This document shows positions 1 to 9,166 of a DNA stretch of 64,000 nucleotides, piece by piece. Position 1 is the first letter of the stretch; each line of letters opens with the position of its first letter. The stretch spans positions 415,390 through 479,389 of the forward strand of contig NZ_JQED01000005.1 of NCBI RefSeq assembly GCF_000764225.1, read 5' to 3'. Made by a program: the position numbers and the translations under genes. The DNA comes from Colwellia psychrerythraea. Lineage in GTDB: Bacteria > Pseudomonadota > Gammaproteobacteria > Enterobacterales > Alteromonadaceae. Under the pieces are notes generated by a model. That model did no database searches and was not told where the DNA came from. It worked only from the letters and a program-made list of their open reading frames with translations.

Positions 1-1126
1 GCATAATAACTTAAGCGAAGTTATTGAGTCATTAGAAGAAAGCTCTGATTACCAAGCGCGTCGAAAAGCTGTAACTCAATTCAATGCCACTAACAGTATA
101 TTGAAAAAAGGCATTGCCTTAACGCCTGTTAAATTTGGTATTTCCTTTACCGTTCAGCATTTGAACCAAGCTGGTGCACTTGTTCATATATACACTGACG
201 GCACCATTCACTTAAGCCATGGTGGCAGTGAAATGGGTCAGGGGTTGAATACTAAAGTTGCGCAAATTGTTGCAGAAGAATTCCAAGTTGATGTTGATAC
301 AGTTGCCTGTTCTGCTGCACGTACTGATAAAGTACCAAACTCATCACCAACAGCAGCCTCATCAGGTACGGATTTAAATGGTAAAGCAGCAGAAGCAGCC
401 GCGAAAACCATTAAACAACGCCTCATTAATTTTGCTTGTGAAAAATACCAAGTTGAAGCAGAGCAAGTTCAATTTGAAAACAATAATATCATTGTCGGTG
501 AACAAACGTTCTCTTTCGCTGAATTCTCACAAATAGCGTACATGGCTCGCGTATCTTTATCTTCTACAGGCTTCTATAAGACACCTAAAATTCACTTTGA
601 TCGTGCTACAGGTAAAGGTCGCCCGTTCTTCTATTATGCAACAGGTGCTGCGGTATCAGAGGTTGTCATTGATACCTTAACGGGTGAATACAAAACCTTA
701 CGTACCGATATTTTACAAGATGTAGGTCACTCAATTAACCCCGCCATTGATATTGGTCAAATTGAAGGCGCTTTTGTACAGGGTATGGGTTGGTTAACCA
801 CTGAAGAATTAGTCTGGAACGAGCAAGGTCGCTTACTTTCAAACAATCCAGCGACCTACAAAATACCAGCAATAAATGATGCACCTGAAGATTTCCGTGT
901 TGCCTTAGTACCTGATGCACCAAACCGCGAGCACACCATTTACAACTCTAAAGCCGTTGGTGAGCCCCCCTTTATGTTAGGTATTTCCGTTTGGTCTGCA
1001 CTTAAAGATGCTATTGCCAGTGTCAATAATTACCAAACAAGTCCTGCGCTAGACACACCTGCAACACCAGAACGAGTGCTGTTTGCTGTTGAAGCAGCTA
1101 AACAAAGTCAAGGCGCAGCGAAGTAA
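1..1126 (+). CDS. xdhB: Xanthine dehydrogenase, molybdopterin (large) subunit, C-terminal part
   Basis: This is the C-terminal ~374 residues of the molybdenum-binding subunit of xanthine dehydrogenase, which oxidises hypoxanthine and xanthine to urate. The frame is open from base 2, so the gene begins outside the window; the first internal start-like codon (base 101) is not a real start. Visible family signatures are GGSEMGQGLNTK, a molybdopterin-contact segment, and VGEPPFMLG near the C-terminus, whose Glu matches the catalytic glutamate of the family. The FAD/iron-sulfur subunit (xdhA) is presumably just upstream but is not seen. The gene opens a + strand purine degradation run and is followed 24 bases later by its maturation factor xdhC. 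Confidence 0.93.
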   Translation, partial: HNNLSEVIESLEESSDYQARRKAVTQFNATNSILKKGIALTPVKFGISFTVQHLNQAGALVHIYTDGTIHLSHGGSEMGQGLNTKVAQIVAEEFQVDVDTVACSAARTDKVPNSSPTAASSGTDLNGKAAEAAAKTIKQRLINFACEKYQVEAEQVQFENNNIIVGEQTFSFAEFSQIAYMARVSLSSTGFYKTPKIHFDRATGKGRPFFYYATGAAVSEVVIDTLTGEYKTLRTDILQDVGHSINPAIDIGQIEGAFVQGMGWLTTEELVWNEQGRLLSNNPATYKIPAINDAPEDFRVALVPDAPNREHTIYNSKAVGEPPFMLGISVWSALKDAIASVNNYQTSPALDTPATPERVLFAVEAAKQSQGAAK

Positions 1127-1150
1127 TTCGTCTTATTGAGGAATCTCATC

Positions 1151-2047
1151 ATGAAAATGAATTGGACCGGTGCAGCGCACCAACTGAACAAGCAAGGTAA
1201 AGCCTATGTTATTGCAACAATTGTTGGGGTAACCGGTTCAACACCGCGTAATAGCGGCACCAAAATGGTGATTACCCATGATGAAATTTTTGACACTGTA
1301 GGTGGTGGACATCTAGAGCATAAAGTCATTAAACATGCACATCAGCTGTTAGTGTCTGGAGATGAATGCCAGCAACTTGAACACTTTCAGCTAGGAGCAC
1401 AACTTGGTCAATGTTGTGGTGGTAATGCCAGCGTCTTATTTGAAAGTTTCAAAGCCAGTGGAGTCAATATAATGCTGTTTGGCGCGGGTCATGTAGGCAA
1501 AGCTCTCATGCCTATTCTTGCGGGATTACCCTGCAGCATTACCTGGGTTGATAGCCGTATAGAACAATTCCCTGAAGATGCTAGCCATTATCATAATGTC
1601 AGCACACTGGTCAGCGAGGATCCGGCTGAAGAAGTTGCGCTTATGCCTGCGAATAGTTATTACATTGTCATGACGCATAACCATCAACTGGATTTTGAGA
1701 TTAGTCACAATATTTTAAAACGCGCTGATTTTGCGTATTTAGGATTAATTGCCTCTGATACTAAATGGCGCCGTTTTCAACAAAGATTTCAGCATCGTGA
1801 TATTGATAAAAACTTAGTCAATAGGATGAATTGCCCAATTGGTTTACCACAAGTTCAAGGTAAGTTGCCTATGGAAGTCGCGGTGTCAGTCGCGGGTGAA
1901 ATTATTCAACTTTATCAAGCTGAACTAGCATCACAAGCATTAGTAAATCCCGATGCCAATAAACAAAAAGATGCCAAACCACAAAGTACTAAACAAGGTA
2001 TTGCTTGGCACGAATTAAAAAACTTAATAACTGAAGAAGTCAGTTAG
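1151..2047 (+). CDS. xdhC: Xanthine dehydrogenase accessory protein XdhC
   Basis: This 298-residue protein belongs to the XdhC/CoxI family, which binds molybdenum cofactor and helps sulfurate and insert it into xanthine dehydrogenase. Visible marks are GSTPRNSGTKMV near the N-terminus, a Rossmann-like FGAGHVGKAL in the middle, THNHQLDFEI and YLGLIASDTKWRRF, and NCPIGLP near the C-terminus. I chose the ATG at 1151 because GAGG lies 9 bases upstream. A TTG at 1136 would add five residues but would place the ribosome site inside the gene. Its position directly after xdhB is the usual order. The last ~35 residues are polar and poorly conserved in type. Confidence 0.93.
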   Translation: MKMNWTGAAHQLNKQGKAYVIATIVGVTGSTPRNSGTKMVITHDEIFDTVGGGHLEHKVIKHAHQLLVSGDECQQLEHFQLGAQLGQCCGGNASVLFESFKASGVNIMLFGAGHVGKALMPILAGLPCSITWVDSRIEQFPEDASHYHNVSTLVSEDPAEEVALMPANSYYIVMTHNHQLDFEISHNILKRADFAYLGLIASDTKWRRFQQRFQHRDIDKNLVNRMNCPIGLPQVQGKLPMEVAVSVAGEIIQLYQAELASQALVNPDANKQKDAKPQSTKQGIAWHELKNLITEEVS

Positions 2048-2115
2048 CCAATTTATGCCGTCATATTAATCAGTATCCTAAACGTTCGCGTTTATCAAAT
2101 TTAAGGAGAAGCAAG

Positions 2116-3471
2116 GTGTCTCATTTTGCTCTACAAAGTACACAAGTAGTCATTGCAGGAAAAATGATCGCAGCCTGCGTCGAAATTAAAGACCAGCTGA
2201 TTCATGCTATTCATGCTTATGGGCAAGAATTAAGTTGCGAAGTTAAAGACTTTGGTGAACAAGTGATTATGCCTGGCTTGGTCGACTCTCATGTTCATAT
2301 TAATGAACCTGGCCGTACTGAATGGGAAGGTTTTAATACCGCGACACAAGCTGCTGCTGCAGGTGGTATCACTGCCTTAGTAGATATGCCGTTAAACTGT
2401 ATTCCAGTGACAACAACCAAAGCCGCTTTTCAAGAAAAACTCGACTCTGTTGACGATAAACTTTGGGTCGATTGTGGTTTTTGGGGCGGAGTTATCCCTG
2501 ATAATATTGATGAACTTGATGATTTACTCAACGCGGGTGTTTTAGGGGTTAAATCTTTTTTAATTGATTCTGGTATCGAAGAGTTTCCTCCTGTAGAAGC
2601 AAAAGATATGCGTGCTGCTATGCCAATTTTAGCTAAACATGATGTGCCCTATTTGATTCATGCAGAACTTGATTGTGGTCATTTTGATGATGTTGAAATC
2701 ACTAAAGAATATGACTCTTTCTTAGAGTCACGGCCAAAAAGCTGGGAAAACAATGCTATCTCATTAATGGTTGATATGGCTCGTGAATCTAAAGCAGCTG
2801 GTGATAACTGTAAAGTGCATATCGTGCATTTATCTTCTGATGAAGCATTAAGCACTATTGCTCAAGCAAAAGCTGAGGGATTACGTTTTACGGCAGAAAC
2901 CTGCCCTCATTATTTAACTATCGCCTCTGAAAATATTCCAGATGGCAAAACATTATTCAAATGTTGTCCACCAATTCGTGAAAACAAAAACCGTGAACAC
3001 TTATGGCAAGCCGTTACCGATGGCCGCTTAGATTTTATCGTTTCGGATCACTCACCTTGTACACCAGAACTAAAACATATTGATACCGGCGATATTGAAA
3101 AAGCATGGGGTGGTATTTCAGCGCTGCAATTTGGTCTAGCTCTGATTTGGACTGAAGCGAAAAACCGTGGTTTCACCTTGGTAGATCTCGCACGTTTAAT
3201 GTCACAAGAAACCGCTAAATTTGCTGGTTTAGACAGTATTAAAGGCGCAATTAAAGTGGGTAACCACGCCGATTTTTGTGTGTTTGATGAAAAGTTTGAA
3301 TACACCATTACCACTGAAATGATCAAGCACAAACATAACATTACCCCTTATGCCGGTCGTAAGGTGTTTGGCCAAGTAAACCATACCTTTGTCCGTGGTT
3401 TTCATGTGTATCAGCAAGATGAATTCATTAATTCGCCCGTAGGCCGCCCCTTACTTAAAGGTCAGTTGTAA
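2116..3471 (+). CDS. allB: Allantoinase
   Basis: This 451-residue amidohydrolase opens the hydantoin ring of allantoin to give allantoate. The dinuclear metal centre is visible as DSHVHINEPGRTEWEG (His-x-His), the lysine in GVKSFL that is normally carbamylated, the histidines in HAELDCG and HIVHLSS, and the Asp in SDHSPC. ETCPHYL and KCCPPIR are also typical of allantoinases rather than dihydroorotases. The start is GTG at 2116 with a strong AAGGAGAA six bases upstream; no better ATG is nearby. Length is normal for the family. It sits between xdhC and allantoicase, matching its step in the pathway. Confidence 0.95.
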   Translation: MSHFALQSTQVVIAGKMIAACVEIKDQLIHAIHAYGQELSCEVKDFGEQVIMPGLVDSHVHINEPGRTEWEGFNTATQAAAAGGITALVDMPLNCIPVTTTKAAFQEKLDSVDDKLWVDCGFWGGVIPDNIDELDDLLNAGVLGVKSFLIDSGIEEFPPVEAKDMRAAMPILAKHDVPYLIHAELDCGHFDDVEITKEYDSFLESRPKSWENNAISLMVDMARESKAAGDNCKVHIVHLSSDEALSTIAQAKAEGLRFTAETCPHYLTIASENIPDGKTLFKCCPPIRENKNREHLWQAVTDGRLDFIVSDHSPCTPELKHIDTGDIEKAWGGISALQFGLALIWTEAKNRGFTLVDLARLMSQETAKFAGLDSIKGAIKVGNHADFCVFDEKFEYTITTEMIKHKHNITPYAGRKVFGQVNHTFVRGFHVYQQDEFINSPVGRPLLKGQL

Positions 3472-3585
3472 GGCTTTTAATAAATACTTAATAGTTAATA
3501 TAAAAAGAACACAAAAAATAACATACACGCAATGTATCAGAGTCGACACAGGCTTGCCTGACAATGCAGTAACTGGAGATTAAAA

Positions 3586-4638
3586 ATGATTGAAGATTGG
3601 TTAGCACAAAACAAATTGTCGGCAGAAGAAGCTGTATTAGAGCAAAAATTAAAGACACATTATGTCGATTTAGCTAGCGAACGTGTTGGTGGTGAAACTC
3701 TATCTTGTAGTGATGATTTTTTTGCTGAAATGGAAAACTTAATAAAACCAGGTCGTGGTATTTTTATCGAAGAAAAGTTTACTGAACGTGGTAAATGGAT
3801 GGACGGTTGGGAGTCTCGCAGAAGTTATGGCCGTAACAATGGTCGTGATTCAGACTGGTGTATTATTCGTTTAGGTATCAGTGGTGTTATCCGTGCTTTT
3901 GATATCGACACCAACTACTTTCGTGGTAATGCCCCAGAAAAAGTATCGGTGGAAGCCTGCGTCAGCGAAGTGCAACCCAACAAAGATACCGTTTGGCAGC
4001 CAGTTTTTGAAGCGACTGATGTTAAAGCGCATAGCCAAAATCTTTTCGAAATATCGAATGAGACTGCTTTCACTCATGTGCGTTTAACTATGTTTCCAGA
4101 TGGCGGTATTGCGCGTTTTCGTGTCTACGGTGAAGCAGACGTTAACTGGAATGATTTTGTTGATGGTGAATTAATCGATTTAGCATCGATTAGAAATGGC
4201 GCTAAGGCATTATTAGTTAGCGACATGTTTTTCAGCGATAAAAATAATCTGATTATGCCTGGCCGTGGCGTGAATATGGGGGATGGCTGGGAAACCAAAC
4301 GTCGCCGTGATCCGGGTCCTGATTGGTCCATCGTAAAACTTGCTGCAACGGGTAGTGTCAATAAAGTCATTATAGATACCTGTCACTTTAAAGGTAACTT
4401 CCCAGACACCTTTATGCTTGAAGGTTGCATTAGCGATAGTGATGACTTCACAGACAACGCCGCTAGCGTAACTTGGACACCGATTATCCCAAGCACTAAA
4501 TTATATGCGCATCGTGAACATTTATTCACCAAAGAAATTATCACCGAAAAAGATCAACCTTTTACCCATGTGCGATTAAGCATCTTCCCAGATGGTGGTA
4601 TTTCTCGTATGCGTGTTTTTGGTAACCGCCAAGGTTAA
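3586..4638 (+). CDS. alc: Allantoicase
   Basis: This 350-residue protein hydrolyses allantoate to ureidoglycolate and urea. It shows the internal duplication typical of allantoicase: two jelly-roll repeats, each with a DW.I.RLG or DWSIVKL start, a fRGN/fKGNFPD segment (about residues 108-118 and 267-275) and a closing THVRL-MFPDGGIARFRV or THVRLSIFPDGGISRMRV. A GGAG ribosome site precedes the ATG. Because allantoicase releases urea and ureidoglycolate directly, the host does not need the ureidoglycine branch. No urease gene is visible in the window, so the fate of urea is unknown. Confidence 0.95.
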   Translation: MIEDWLAQNKLSAEEAVLEQKLKTHYVDLASERVGGETLSCSDDFFAEMENLIKPGRGIFIEEKFTERGKWMDGWESRRSYGRNNGRDSDWCIIRLGISGVIRAFDIDTNYFRGNAPEKVSVEACVSEVQPNKDTVWQPVFEATDVKAHSQNLFEISNETAFTHVRLTMFPDGGIARFRVYGEADVNWNDFVDGELIDLASIRNGAKALLVSDMFFSDKNNLIMPGRGVNMGDGWETKRRRDPGPDWSIVKLAATGSVNKVIIDTCHFKGNFPDTFMLEGCISDSDDFTDNAASVTWTPIIPSTKLYAHREHLFTKEIITEKDQPFTHVRLSIFPDGGISRMRVFGNRQG

Positions 4639-4713
4639 TAAGCACTTTATTAGCCATATTAAGTACACGGTACTGTTAATCAGTGCCGTTACTAGAAGCG
4701 AATAATGATTGGC

Positions 4714-4743
4714 CACTACTGCCTTTACTAATAGGCAGAAGTG
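4714..4743 (+). other. RNA hairpin immediately 5' of uraD
   Basis: CACTACTGCCT (4714-4724) pairs with AGGCAGAAGTG (4733-4743) at 10 of 11 positions around an 8-base loop. It ends four bases before the uraD ribosome site AAAGGAAA. There is no U-run, so it is more likely an mRNA processing, stability or translation element within the operon than a terminator. Its function is inferred only from the fold. Confidence 0.5.
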
Positions 4744-4759
4744 ATTAAAGGAAACTAAA

Positions 4760-5269
4760 ATGATATTAGAAGATTTAAACCAATTACCCGCAGCAGAGGC
4801 TAACCACACCTTTATGCAGTGTTGCACCTCAAGTACTTGGGTAAATAAAATGGTTGCAGCGCGTCCTTTTAGTTCTGCGCTAGCAATAAAAAAAGCCGCT
4901 GACGATGCGTGGCAAGGTTTGGCTGAGCAAGATTATTTCGAAGCATTTGAAGGTCACCCCAAAATTGGTGACGTCAACAGTTTGCGTGCAAAATATGCAA
5001 ACACCAAAGAATTAGCAGGTAACGAGCAAGGACTAGTGAAAGAAGCCAATGACGAAGTACTCAAAGTGCTGTCTCAAGGCAATGCAGATTATGAAGCAAA
5101 GTTTGGCTTTATTTTTATTGTCTGTGCGACAGGGAAAAGTGCAAAGCAAATGTCAGATTTACTGCAAGCGCGTTTACCAAATAACAAAGCACAAGAGCTT
5201 ATTAATGCTGCAGAAGAGCAACGTAAGATTTTTCAACTGCGTATCGATAAAGCCTTAGCTGAAGCTTAA
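4760..5269 (+). CDS. uraD: 2-oxo-4-hydroxy-4-carboxy-5-ureidoimidazoline (OHCU) decarboxylase
   Basis: This 169-residue all-helical protein should decarboxylate OHCU to (S)-allantoin, the last step of urate breakdown before allantoinase. Family marks are FEGHPKIGD (the conserved HP(d/k)IG motif with the catalytic His near residue 67), an NADYEAKFGFIFIV segment near residue 111, and a C-terminal EEQRKIFQLRI helix. The start ATG at 4760 has AAAGGAAA upstream. It is followed 44 bases later by the HIU hydrolase that produces its substrate, so the two are almost certainly co-transcribed. Confidence 0.94.
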   Translation: MILEDLNQLPAAEANHTFMQCCTSSTWVNKMVAARPFSSALAIKKAADDAWQGLAEQDYFEAFEGHPKIGDVNSLRAKYANTKELAGNEQGLVKEANDEVLKVLSQGNADYEAKFGFIFIVCATGKSAKQMSDLLQARLPNNKAQELINAAEEQRKIFQLRIDKALAEA

Positions 5270-5313
5270 CCGCAATTGTTTTGAACAATAATGCCATTTT
5301 TTAAGGAAAAGTT

Positions 5314-5655
5314 ATGAGTCAAATTACTACCCACATACTTGATACTACCCGTGGTTTACCTGCACAAAATGTACCCATCACCTTGTTTTCGCAGGACGGA
5401 GATGCTTGGAACAAAATCAATGGCGGTGTTACTAATGAGGACGGGCGTCTTCCCGGCTTGTTAGCTGCAGATGAGACATTACCAGCAGGTATTTATCGTA
5501 TGCACTTTGCTACAGCCGTTTATTTTGAAGCCAACAACGAAACAGGTTTTTATCCTTACGTTGATATCGTTTTTGAAATAGATGCCAGTGGCACTCATTA
5601 CCATATTCCATTATTGCTAACTGCGTACGGGTACTCTACTTATCGTGGTAGCTAA
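5314..5655 (+). CDS. uraH: 5-hydroxyisourate hydrolase (transthyretin-like)
   Basis: This 113-residue transthyretin-related protein hydrolyses 5-hydroxyisourate, the direct product of urate oxidation, to OHCU. Visible marks are THILDTTRGLPA at the N-terminus (catalytic His at about residue 7), the TNEDGRLPGL segment carrying the conserved Arg, HYHIPLLL, and the family-ending YRGS C-terminus, which distinguishes HIUase from transthyretin. There is no signal peptide, so the enzyme is cytoplasmic. A TAAGGAAAAG ribosome site precedes the ATG. Confidence 0.96.
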   Translation: MSQITTHILDTTRGLPAQNVPITLFSQDGDAWNKINGGVTNEDGRLPGLLAADETLPAGIYRMHFATAVYFEANNETGFYPYVDIVFEIDASGTHYHIPLLLTAYGYSTYRGS

Positions 5656-5715
5656 CTTCTCGTTAAGTAGTAGTTAAAACAGTTTTAAACCATAACAGCA
5701 AACCGAGAGAGTAAG

Positions 5716-6231
5716 ATGAGCGACAAAATCATTAATGTTGTACCCCAGCAATTAACAGCAGACAACTTTGCTATGTATGGCGATGTCATTTCAGTGTCCG
5801 ACAATGCTGAACATTTTGCTATTAATGATGGCCATACCATACGTTATCACGATCTTGCCAACGTTGATGTGGCTGAGCAACAAGGTAAAACCCTGCTTAA
5901 TATTTTTCGTTCTACCCCGCTGGCTTTTCCGTTACCGATAGAAATGATGGAGCGTCACCCCTTAGGCAGCCAAGCATTTATCCCTATGAGCAACCAACCT
6001 TATGTGGTTGTCGTTGCACCATCAGGTGAGCTTGATACCAGCAAAATTGAAGTGTTTTTAGCCACGAGTAAACAAGGGGTTAATTACCATAAAGGTACTT
6101 GGCATCACTTTTGTTTAGCGCTCAATGAAGTGAGTGACTTTCTCGTGGTCGACCGTGGCGGTAAAGGCGATAACTGCGATGTTGAAAAACTCGACGGTTC
6201 ACTTGTCATCACCTTATCAACAGAGAAGTAA
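5716..6231 (+). CDS. allA: Ureidoglycolate lyase
   Basis: This 171-residue cupin-fold enzyme splits ureidoglycolate to glyoxylate and urea. MERHPLGSQAFIPM, PYVVVVAPSG, GVNYHKGTWHHF and VVDRGGKGDNCD are typical AllA segments; the HKGTWHH region lines the active site. It closes the ring-opening branch begun by allantoinase and allantoicase and is the point where free glyoxylate is released. That matters because glyoxylate-consuming genes follow (malate synthase G here, the hydroxyaspartate genes from 13 kb). The start ATG has GAGAG upstream. Confidence 0.94.
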   Translation: MSDKIINVVPQQLTADNFAMYGDVISVSDNAEHFAINDGHTIRYHDLANVDVAEQQGKTLLNIFRSTPLAFPLPIEMMERHPLGSQAFIPMSNQPYVVVVAPSGELDTSKIEVFLATSKQGVNYHKGTWHHFCLALNEVSDFLVVDRGGKGDNCDVEKLDGSLVITLSTEK

Positions 6232-6333
6232 AAGATAAAACTAACACATTGAATGAACAGCACGGTATGAAACCGTGAACAACAGCACTACACCCAGTAA
6301 TAGCAAAATTAAATAAGTAATAGGTTAAGAAAT

Positions 6334-7683
6334 ATGTCGAACAACACTGCAAACACTTCTTCAACAAGTGAAGCAATAAATAAAGCTACAAGTACCGGCC
6401 GAAAAGCCTACCGTGGCGAAGTGCTGCACTTTTTAGCAGATCCTGCCAAAGTATCTGAAGAAGAGAGTTATCAGTACTTTGAAGATGGACTGTTAGTCAT
6501 CAATAATGGTTTAGTGGAAACGTTAGGCAACGCGAAAGATGTACTGAGAACGTTATCTACTGACGTTGTCATTACCCAATATGATAATGGTCTTATCATG
6601 CCAGGCTTTATTGATACGCATGTTCATTATGCACAATCTGAAATGGTTGCTTCTTACGGCGAACAGTTACTCGAGTGGTTAGAAAACTATACCTTCCCTG
6701 AAGAAAAACAATTTGCCGATATGGAGCATGGTAAACGTGTTGCTGAATTTTTCTTAAGCCAATTATTAGATGCGGGCACCACCACGGCATTAGTTTTTGG
6801 CACAGTACATAAAGAGTCAGTCGAAGCCTTTTTTACCGTCGCTCAACAGAAAAAATTACGCATGATTTGCGGTAAAGTATTGATGAATCAAAACTGTCCT
6901 GAGGATTTATCAGATACGGTCGAATCAGGTTACGCCGACAGTAAAGCGCTCATTGAAAAGTGGCATAACATTGACAGATTACAGTATGCAGTAACGCCAC
7001 GTTTTGCACCTACCTGTTCAACAGAGCAACTTAATAAAGCCGGTGAGTTATTAAAAGAATATCCAGGTGTTTACCTGCATACCCACTTATCTGAAAACAA
7101 AGATGAAATCGCTTGGGTAAGTGATCTATTCCCTGACAGTGATGGTTACCTTGATGTGTACGATAAAAGCAGTTTATTAGGTCGCCGTAGTGTTTTTGCT
7201 CACGGTGTACATTTGCATGACCATGAGTGCCAGCGCTTAAGTGATACGGACTCAGCAATTGCTTTTTGCCCAACTTCAAATTTATTTTTAGGCAGTGGTT
7301 GTTTTAACTTAAAACAAGCAGAAGCATTTGATGTGAATGTTGGCTTAGGCACTGACATCGGTGCCGGCAGCAGTTTCTCTATGTTAACCACACTCAATGA
7401 AGGTTACAAAACTCAACAGTTACGTGGTGATAAATTAAGCCCCTACAAATCCTTATATTTAGCGACCTTAGGTGGCGCTATTGCCTTAGATTTAGCAGGG
7501 ACTATTGGTAATTTTGTTCCAGGAGCTGAAGCTGATTTTATTGTGCTTGATTATCAAGCAACACCTTTAATGGATGTACGCATTAAACGTTGTAAAACCT
7601 TAACCGAAAAATTGTTCGTCTTGAGTATGTTAGGCGACGATCGACACGTCAAAGCCACACACATCATGGGTGAACGTGTTTAA
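6334..7683 (+). CDS. guaD: Guanine deaminase
   Basis: This 449-residue amidohydrolase converts guanine to xanthine, feeding xanthine dehydrogenase. The zinc site is visible as MPGFIDTHVHYAQ (His-x-His), HTHLSENKDEI, FAHGVHLHDHE and GLGTDIGAGSS (Asp). The Q after HVHY and the EQLLEWLENYTFPEE stretch are characteristic of GuaD rather than other deaminases. The N-terminal ~25 residues are Ser/Thr/Asn-rich and probably disordered. It is separated from allA by 102 bases and from puuD by 274 bases, so it may have its own promoter or may end the first transcript. Confidence 0.95.
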   Translation: MSNNTANTSSTSEAINKATSTGRKAYRGEVLHFLADPAKVSEEESYQYFEDGLLVINNGLVETLGNAKDVLRTLSTDVVITQYDNGLIMPGFIDTHVHYAQSEMVASYGEQLLEWLENYTFPEEKQFADMEHGKRVAEFFLSQLLDAGTTTALVFGTVHKESVEAFFTVAQQKKLRMICGKVLMNQNCPEDLSDTVESGYADSKALIEKWHNIDRLQYAVTPRFAPTCSTEQLNKAGELLKEYPGVYLHTHLSENKDEIAWVSDLFPDSDGYLDVYDKSSLLGRRSVFAHGVHLHDHECQRLSDTDSAIAFCPTSNLFLGSGCFNLKQAEAFDVNVGLGTDIGAGSSFSMLTTLNEGYKTQQLRGDKLSPYKSLYLATLGGAIALDLAGTIGNFVPGAEADFIVLDYQATPLMDVRIKRCKTLTEKLFVLSMLGDDRHVKATHIMGERV

Positions 7684-7844
7684 TTAACAAATTATTTAAT
7701 AGCTGAAACTTGCGAATACCGCATCAGAAGTACTCACAAACTTCAGTTATCAACTAATTCACTCATGGTAGATTTATTTTAAAAAGCTTCACTTACTAAA
7801 AATTAAGAAGCCAATAAAAATACCAGTACTAGATTTAACAGGCG

Positions 7845-7941
7845 GTTGCCAAGCGCGGGGCTATGGCAACATCACTTACAAACCATATTTTAAAAATATT
7901 AGTTAATCATAAAATTATAAAACGTCTACCCAAGGTAGGCG
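7845..7941 (+). other. Two hairpins in the puuD leader
   Basis: GTTGCCA (7845-7851) pairs with TGGCAAC (7864-7870), with a short inner GC stem in the loop. A second hairpin, CGTCTACC (7923-7930) with GGTAGGCG (7934-7941, one wobble pair), ends six bases before the puuD ribosome site AAAGGAAAG. No U-tract follows the first hairpin, so it is a weak terminator candidate for guaD; the second could affect puuD translation. The rest of the 7684-7957 gap is AT-rich, with nothing else recognised. Confidence 0.4.
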
Positions 7942-7957
7942 TACAAAAGGAAAGACT

Positions 7958-9163
7958 ATGGACCCGTATATTACTGAGTGGTTAAATTTAATCATTCGCT
8001 TCGCACATCTTATTGTTGGTATCGCTTGGATCGGTGCATCATTTTACTTTGTTTGGTTAGATAACCATCTTGAAAAACCGCCCGAAGAAAAAGCTGAAAA
8101 AGGCATTTCTGGTGATCTTTGGGCCATTCATGGTGGTGGCTTCTATGAAGTAGCCAAATATAAATTAGCACCACCTAAAATGCCAACCACATTACATTGG
8201 TTTAAGTGGGAAGCTTACACCACTTGGATCACAGGTTTCTTATTACTCTCACTTATGTTCTATGTTGGCGCTGAGTCTTATCTGATTGACCCACGCGTGC
8301 AAGCATTAACTCAATGGCAAGCCATCGGCTTAGGTCTAGGTGCTATTACTGTGGGTGTCGGTAGCTATGAATTATTAGTACGCACTAAGCTTAAAGATCA
8401 TGGCTTAGTATTAGCCGTTATTTTATTTATTATTGCCACCGCTTTGTCTTATGGCTTAACGCAGGTATTTAGCGCCCGTGGTGCTTATATGCATATGGGA
8501 GCTATTTTAGGTACCATCATGGCTGGTAACGTATTTTTTGGTATCATGCCATCTCAACGAGCGTTAGTGAACGCCGTAGAAGAAGGTGCTACCCCTGACG
8601 CTAAATATGGTCTTAACGCCAAGTTACGCTCAACGCACAACACGTATATCACCTTACCTGTGTTGTTTATCATGATTTCAAATCACTACCCGATCACCTA
8701 TAACCACAGTGTAAATTGGTTAGTATTAATGGCCATCATATTAATCACTGCCGCCGTACGTCAGTATTTTGTTTTACGCCATTTTGGTAAACAAAAACCT
8801 ATGGTGCTAGTCAGCTCAATTATTGCCACTATCGTACTTGCCTATGTTATTGCGCCTAAATCTGTCGAACTTTCTGCAGAGCAAAAACTGCACGACGTCA
8901 GTAATGCACAAGTACAACAGATTATTGAAAATCGTTGCAGTACCTGTCATTCAGAAGTACCAACAGATGATGTATTTAAATCACCGCAAGGTGGCGTTAT
9001 CTTTTCTGACATTGCTTCAATCAAACAATGGGCACCCCGCATTGAAGCACGCGTTGTGCACTCTAAAGACATGCCGTTTATGAACAAAACTCAAATGACA
9101 GAGGAAGAACGCCTAACGCTGTCGCTGTGGTTAAGCAAAAATGAAGAGCAAGAGAAAGGATAA
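7958..9163 (+). CDS. puuD: Membrane cytochrome c-type urate oxidase (hydroxylase) PuuD
   Basis: This 401-residue protein has a multi-spanning membrane domain (about residues 1-300, roughly eight helices, starting IIRFAHLIVGIAWIGASF) fused to a C-terminal cytochrome c domain with the haem motif C327-S-T-C-H331 and a likely Met ligand in the DMPFMNKTQM region. This matches PuuD, the integral-membrane urate oxidase that passes electrons to the respiratory chain instead of making hydrogen peroxide as soluble uricase does. No soluble uricase is present in the window, and the product handlers uraH and uraD lie just upstream, so this is the urate oxidising step. It ends three bases before malate synthase. 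Confidence 0.94.
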   Translation: MDPYITEWLNLIIRFAHLIVGIAWIGASFYFVWLDNHLEKPPEEKAEKGISGDLWAIHGGGFYEVAKYKLAPPKMPTTLHWFKWEAYTTWITGFLLLSLMFYVGAESYLIDPRVQALTQWQAIGLGLGAITVGVGSYELLVRTKLKDHGLVLAVILFIIATALSYGLTQVFSARGAYMHMGAILGTIMAGNVFFGIMPSQRALVNAVEEGATPDAKYGLNAKLRSTHNTYITLPVLFIMISNHYPITYNHSVNWLVLMAIILITAAVRQYFVLRHFGKQKPMVLVSSIIATIVLAYVIAPKSVELSAEQKLHDVSNAQVQQIIENRCSTCHSEVPTDDVFKSPQGGVIFSDIASIKQWAPRIEARVVHSKDMPFMNKTQMTEEERLTLSLWLSKNEEQEKG

Positions 9164-9166
9164 AGA

